DNA from: Vitis vinifera
Lineage: Eukaryota; Streptophyta; Magnoliopsida; Vitales; Vitaceae
Direction: 5' to 3'
Assembly: GCF_030704535.1 (NCBI RefSeq)
Contig: NC_081822.1
Span: forward strand, 8,536,501 to 8,600,500
Length of the DNA stretch: 64,000 bases
Positions 62,257 to 64,000 of the stretch are shown one piece after another. Each line of letters starts with the position of its first letter. Positions within the stretch are counted from its first letter, which is position 1. The notes below the pieces were generated by a model. It searched no databases and was not told the origin of the DNA. It saw nothing but the letters and a program-made list of their open reading frames with translations. Both the position numbers and the translations under genes were made by a program.

Positions 62257-62815
62257 TGATTCATTAAACCTATTTGATAATATAAAATAACCCAAATTAC
62301 TATTTTACCCTCTTATCTTGTTCTTCAAACCCTATGTTTATCTTCTTTGTAAAGGTAGAGATCCATTCATCATCCACTTCTTATCTTCTTTGCAAAGCTA
62401 GAGACCCACTCATCATCCAATTCTCTGCAACAAGTGATTCTTCCAAATTGAATCAATTAAACCTTCCACGATATTTAAAAAAAAAAAATCAATTTCTAAT
62501 TTATAGGGTTTTGGATGTTCATTTTGATTGTTGGATCTAAGATTCGTCATTGTTTGCTGCAACTAGGTTCTGAAAACTCCTTTCTACATCTTCGATCACG
62601 TTTACCTTATTTTCTCTTTCTTCTTCTACTTTTTTATATGTGTTTCTTCTTCTCTATAAATCGATTAATTTTTTTTTTATTAATTTATGTTTGAAATCTT
62701 TGGTGTTTCTTTATCTTGTATTAATGGAAATTGGAGAGAAAAATTGAAATGGTTGGAAAAAGATTTTTCGATTTCACGTGTTTACAATATTGAAAATTTT
62801 TAATGGTTAGGAAAA
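62257..62815. repeat. right arm of the internal palindrome
   Basis: Inverted partner of 61559-62095. Landmarks include TCTGATTCATTAAACC next to the loop and GAAATTGGAGAGAAAAATTG towards the outer end. Confidence 0.88.
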
Positions 62816-62975
62816 AAATAAAAAGAAAAAAACAAACAAAAACAAAACTTTTGGTTTTTTAATAATAAATTTGAATTCTTTTATTTCATCAAATTCATTC
62901 CATTCCACTAAGAAATAGGAAAGGAAACAAAATATTATTTCCATTCCTTACTCCGACGTGCCAAACACCCCCTAA

Positions 62976-64000
62976 GAGTTTTTATATTTTATACAAAAAT
63001 TAATGATATTTTCTATTTTTAAACATGCAAAATAAGTTGGATAGACTTTATATTTTCTAATTTTAAAATTAAAAAATAGTACCAACTTTTATAAAAGATA
63101 GAATAAATCTTAAGCTTAGGTGGAGAAAGTAATGATTTTTAAAAATATCATTAAACTTTGATAAATAGCTAGCTTTAGGACCAAAGAAAATCCTTTAATT
63201 AGGCGAATATTAATGAATCAATTGATTAATAAATAACTAAATTAATCAAGATGTGATTTATTTTCCCAAAATAATGTATCTAATATTGTTTTATTGCAAT
63301 TAAGTGAATTAAATATTTAATTTTATGAATAAACTATGTAGTTTGTTTAAAGAAGTAAAATTTATGAATATTTAATTTTTGAAAAATATAACATTACATT
63401 GGATACATATAACAAAACATATGGATTTAATTACATATTAAAAAAATATTAATTTATGTAATCCTAAATGAAACTAAATAAATATTTGTACAATATATAA
63501 TCTTATAAATTTATTGAATTATTAATTAATCCATGGGTGAAATTGAAAAATAATATTATTTAATCCAAATTACCAATTTACCGAGCATTAATTTATAAAG
63601 ATAGTTAAATCTATATTTAGGGGACATGTATTTTTTTTCCCTCATAGTTTGATTAATGTGAGATTTGAATAAAAATTGAGGCATAAGTGTATTTGTTATC
63701 CGGTGGAAAGGAGGGCTGAAATCTAAATGGGTGGTATTAATGGAAGTACAGTCGTGGATAATGGATTTAAAGAAGTACAATATCTTCACGTGCGGGTTCC
63801 CCCTACCTAAAAATTTGTTGAGAAATTAATGCGGTCCGGTCCTCCTATTCCCCACTCCAATGTTTTTGAGATCAACCGACAGACCATTCATGTCTTAATT
63901 CTTCCCTAATCTCTGTGTATCTATATGTGTATTTATTAGCGCTAATAATTGCAAATCCAATCAATTACGGATTTAGGGGATCCACCATCATTTTCATTTC
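62976..64000. other. AT-rich intergenic DNA
   Basis: No gene is recognisable. The last 250 bases become less AT-rich and could be upstream sequence of a gene beyond the window. Confidence 0.5.

Larger units (their letters stand above)
60787..62972. mobile_element. foldback DNA transposon, PIF/Harbinger-like ends, TAA target duplication
   Basis: Terminal inverted repeats start GGGGGTGTTTGGTACGTCGG at 60787 and end in the near-complement at 62972, with TAA on both sides (60784-60786 and 62973-62975). A 3-bp TAA/TTA duplication and a GGGGGTGTTTGG end suit PIF/Harbinger MITEs. Large internal arms at about 61559-62095 and 62257-62815 are inverted copies of each other. The loop (62096-62256) holds an inverted copy of 60626-60780. 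No transposase is encoded, so movement would depend on an enzyme elsewhere. Two 68-codon frames on opposite strands with the same translation simply reflect the palindrome. Confidence 0.85.

Noticed and set aside
61812..62540. Two identical 68-residue proteins encoded on opposite strands
   Set aside because: They are mirror products of a palindrome inside a foldback transposon, with no coding-type composition.

Overview
The window is plant nuclear DNA: AT-rich, with GT-AG introns, plant-specific transcription-factor families and plant retrotransposons. The mix of genes and the style of the LINE and Copia elements look like a woody eudicot, most probably grapevine (Vitis). That is from memory and was not checked by a search.

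Layout: 1-5400 is AT-rich intergenic DNA with a 9-unit minisatellite between two ~220-bp direct repeats. 5401-6777 is a BAHD acyltransferase broken by two frameshifts. 6778-11820 has no gene I can name, but it holds an 80-bp tandem repeat and scattered minus-strand exon-like pieces. 11826-17973 is a nearly full-length L1-type LINE on the minus strand. 18109-20935 is a non-autonomous Copia element with 5-bp target duplications. 21985-26397 is a three-exon NAC gene whose first intron holds a LINE fragment. About 28880-35509 is a five-coding-exon RING-H2 E3 ligase gene of the MBR/RHG1A type with a long 5' UTR. 36145-38258 is a second, related Copia element whose LTRs have shrunk to about 100 bp. 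39971-43436 is a SPATULA-like bHLH gene. 44396-50114 is a 5.7-kb insertion with TG...CA ends and a GATTT target duplication that carries fragments of at least two host genes. 55967-58315 is a bHLH95/ZHOUPI-like gene. 60626-62972 is a compound foldback DNA transposon with a TAA target duplication. The rest is AT-rich intergenic DNA.

Intact genes: four look functional (NAC, RING-H2 ligase, SPATULA-like bHLH, bHLH95-like), all on the plus strand, and their exon phases all close. They are regulatory genes but need not share a pathway. Most of the remainder is transposon-derived.

The least expected items are the LTR-ended element with captured kinase and isochorismatase fragments, long poly-C tracts sitting at frame breaks in unrelated genes, the Copia family with mini-LTRs, and the interleaved foldback. 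No tRNA, rRNA or CRISPR was seen.
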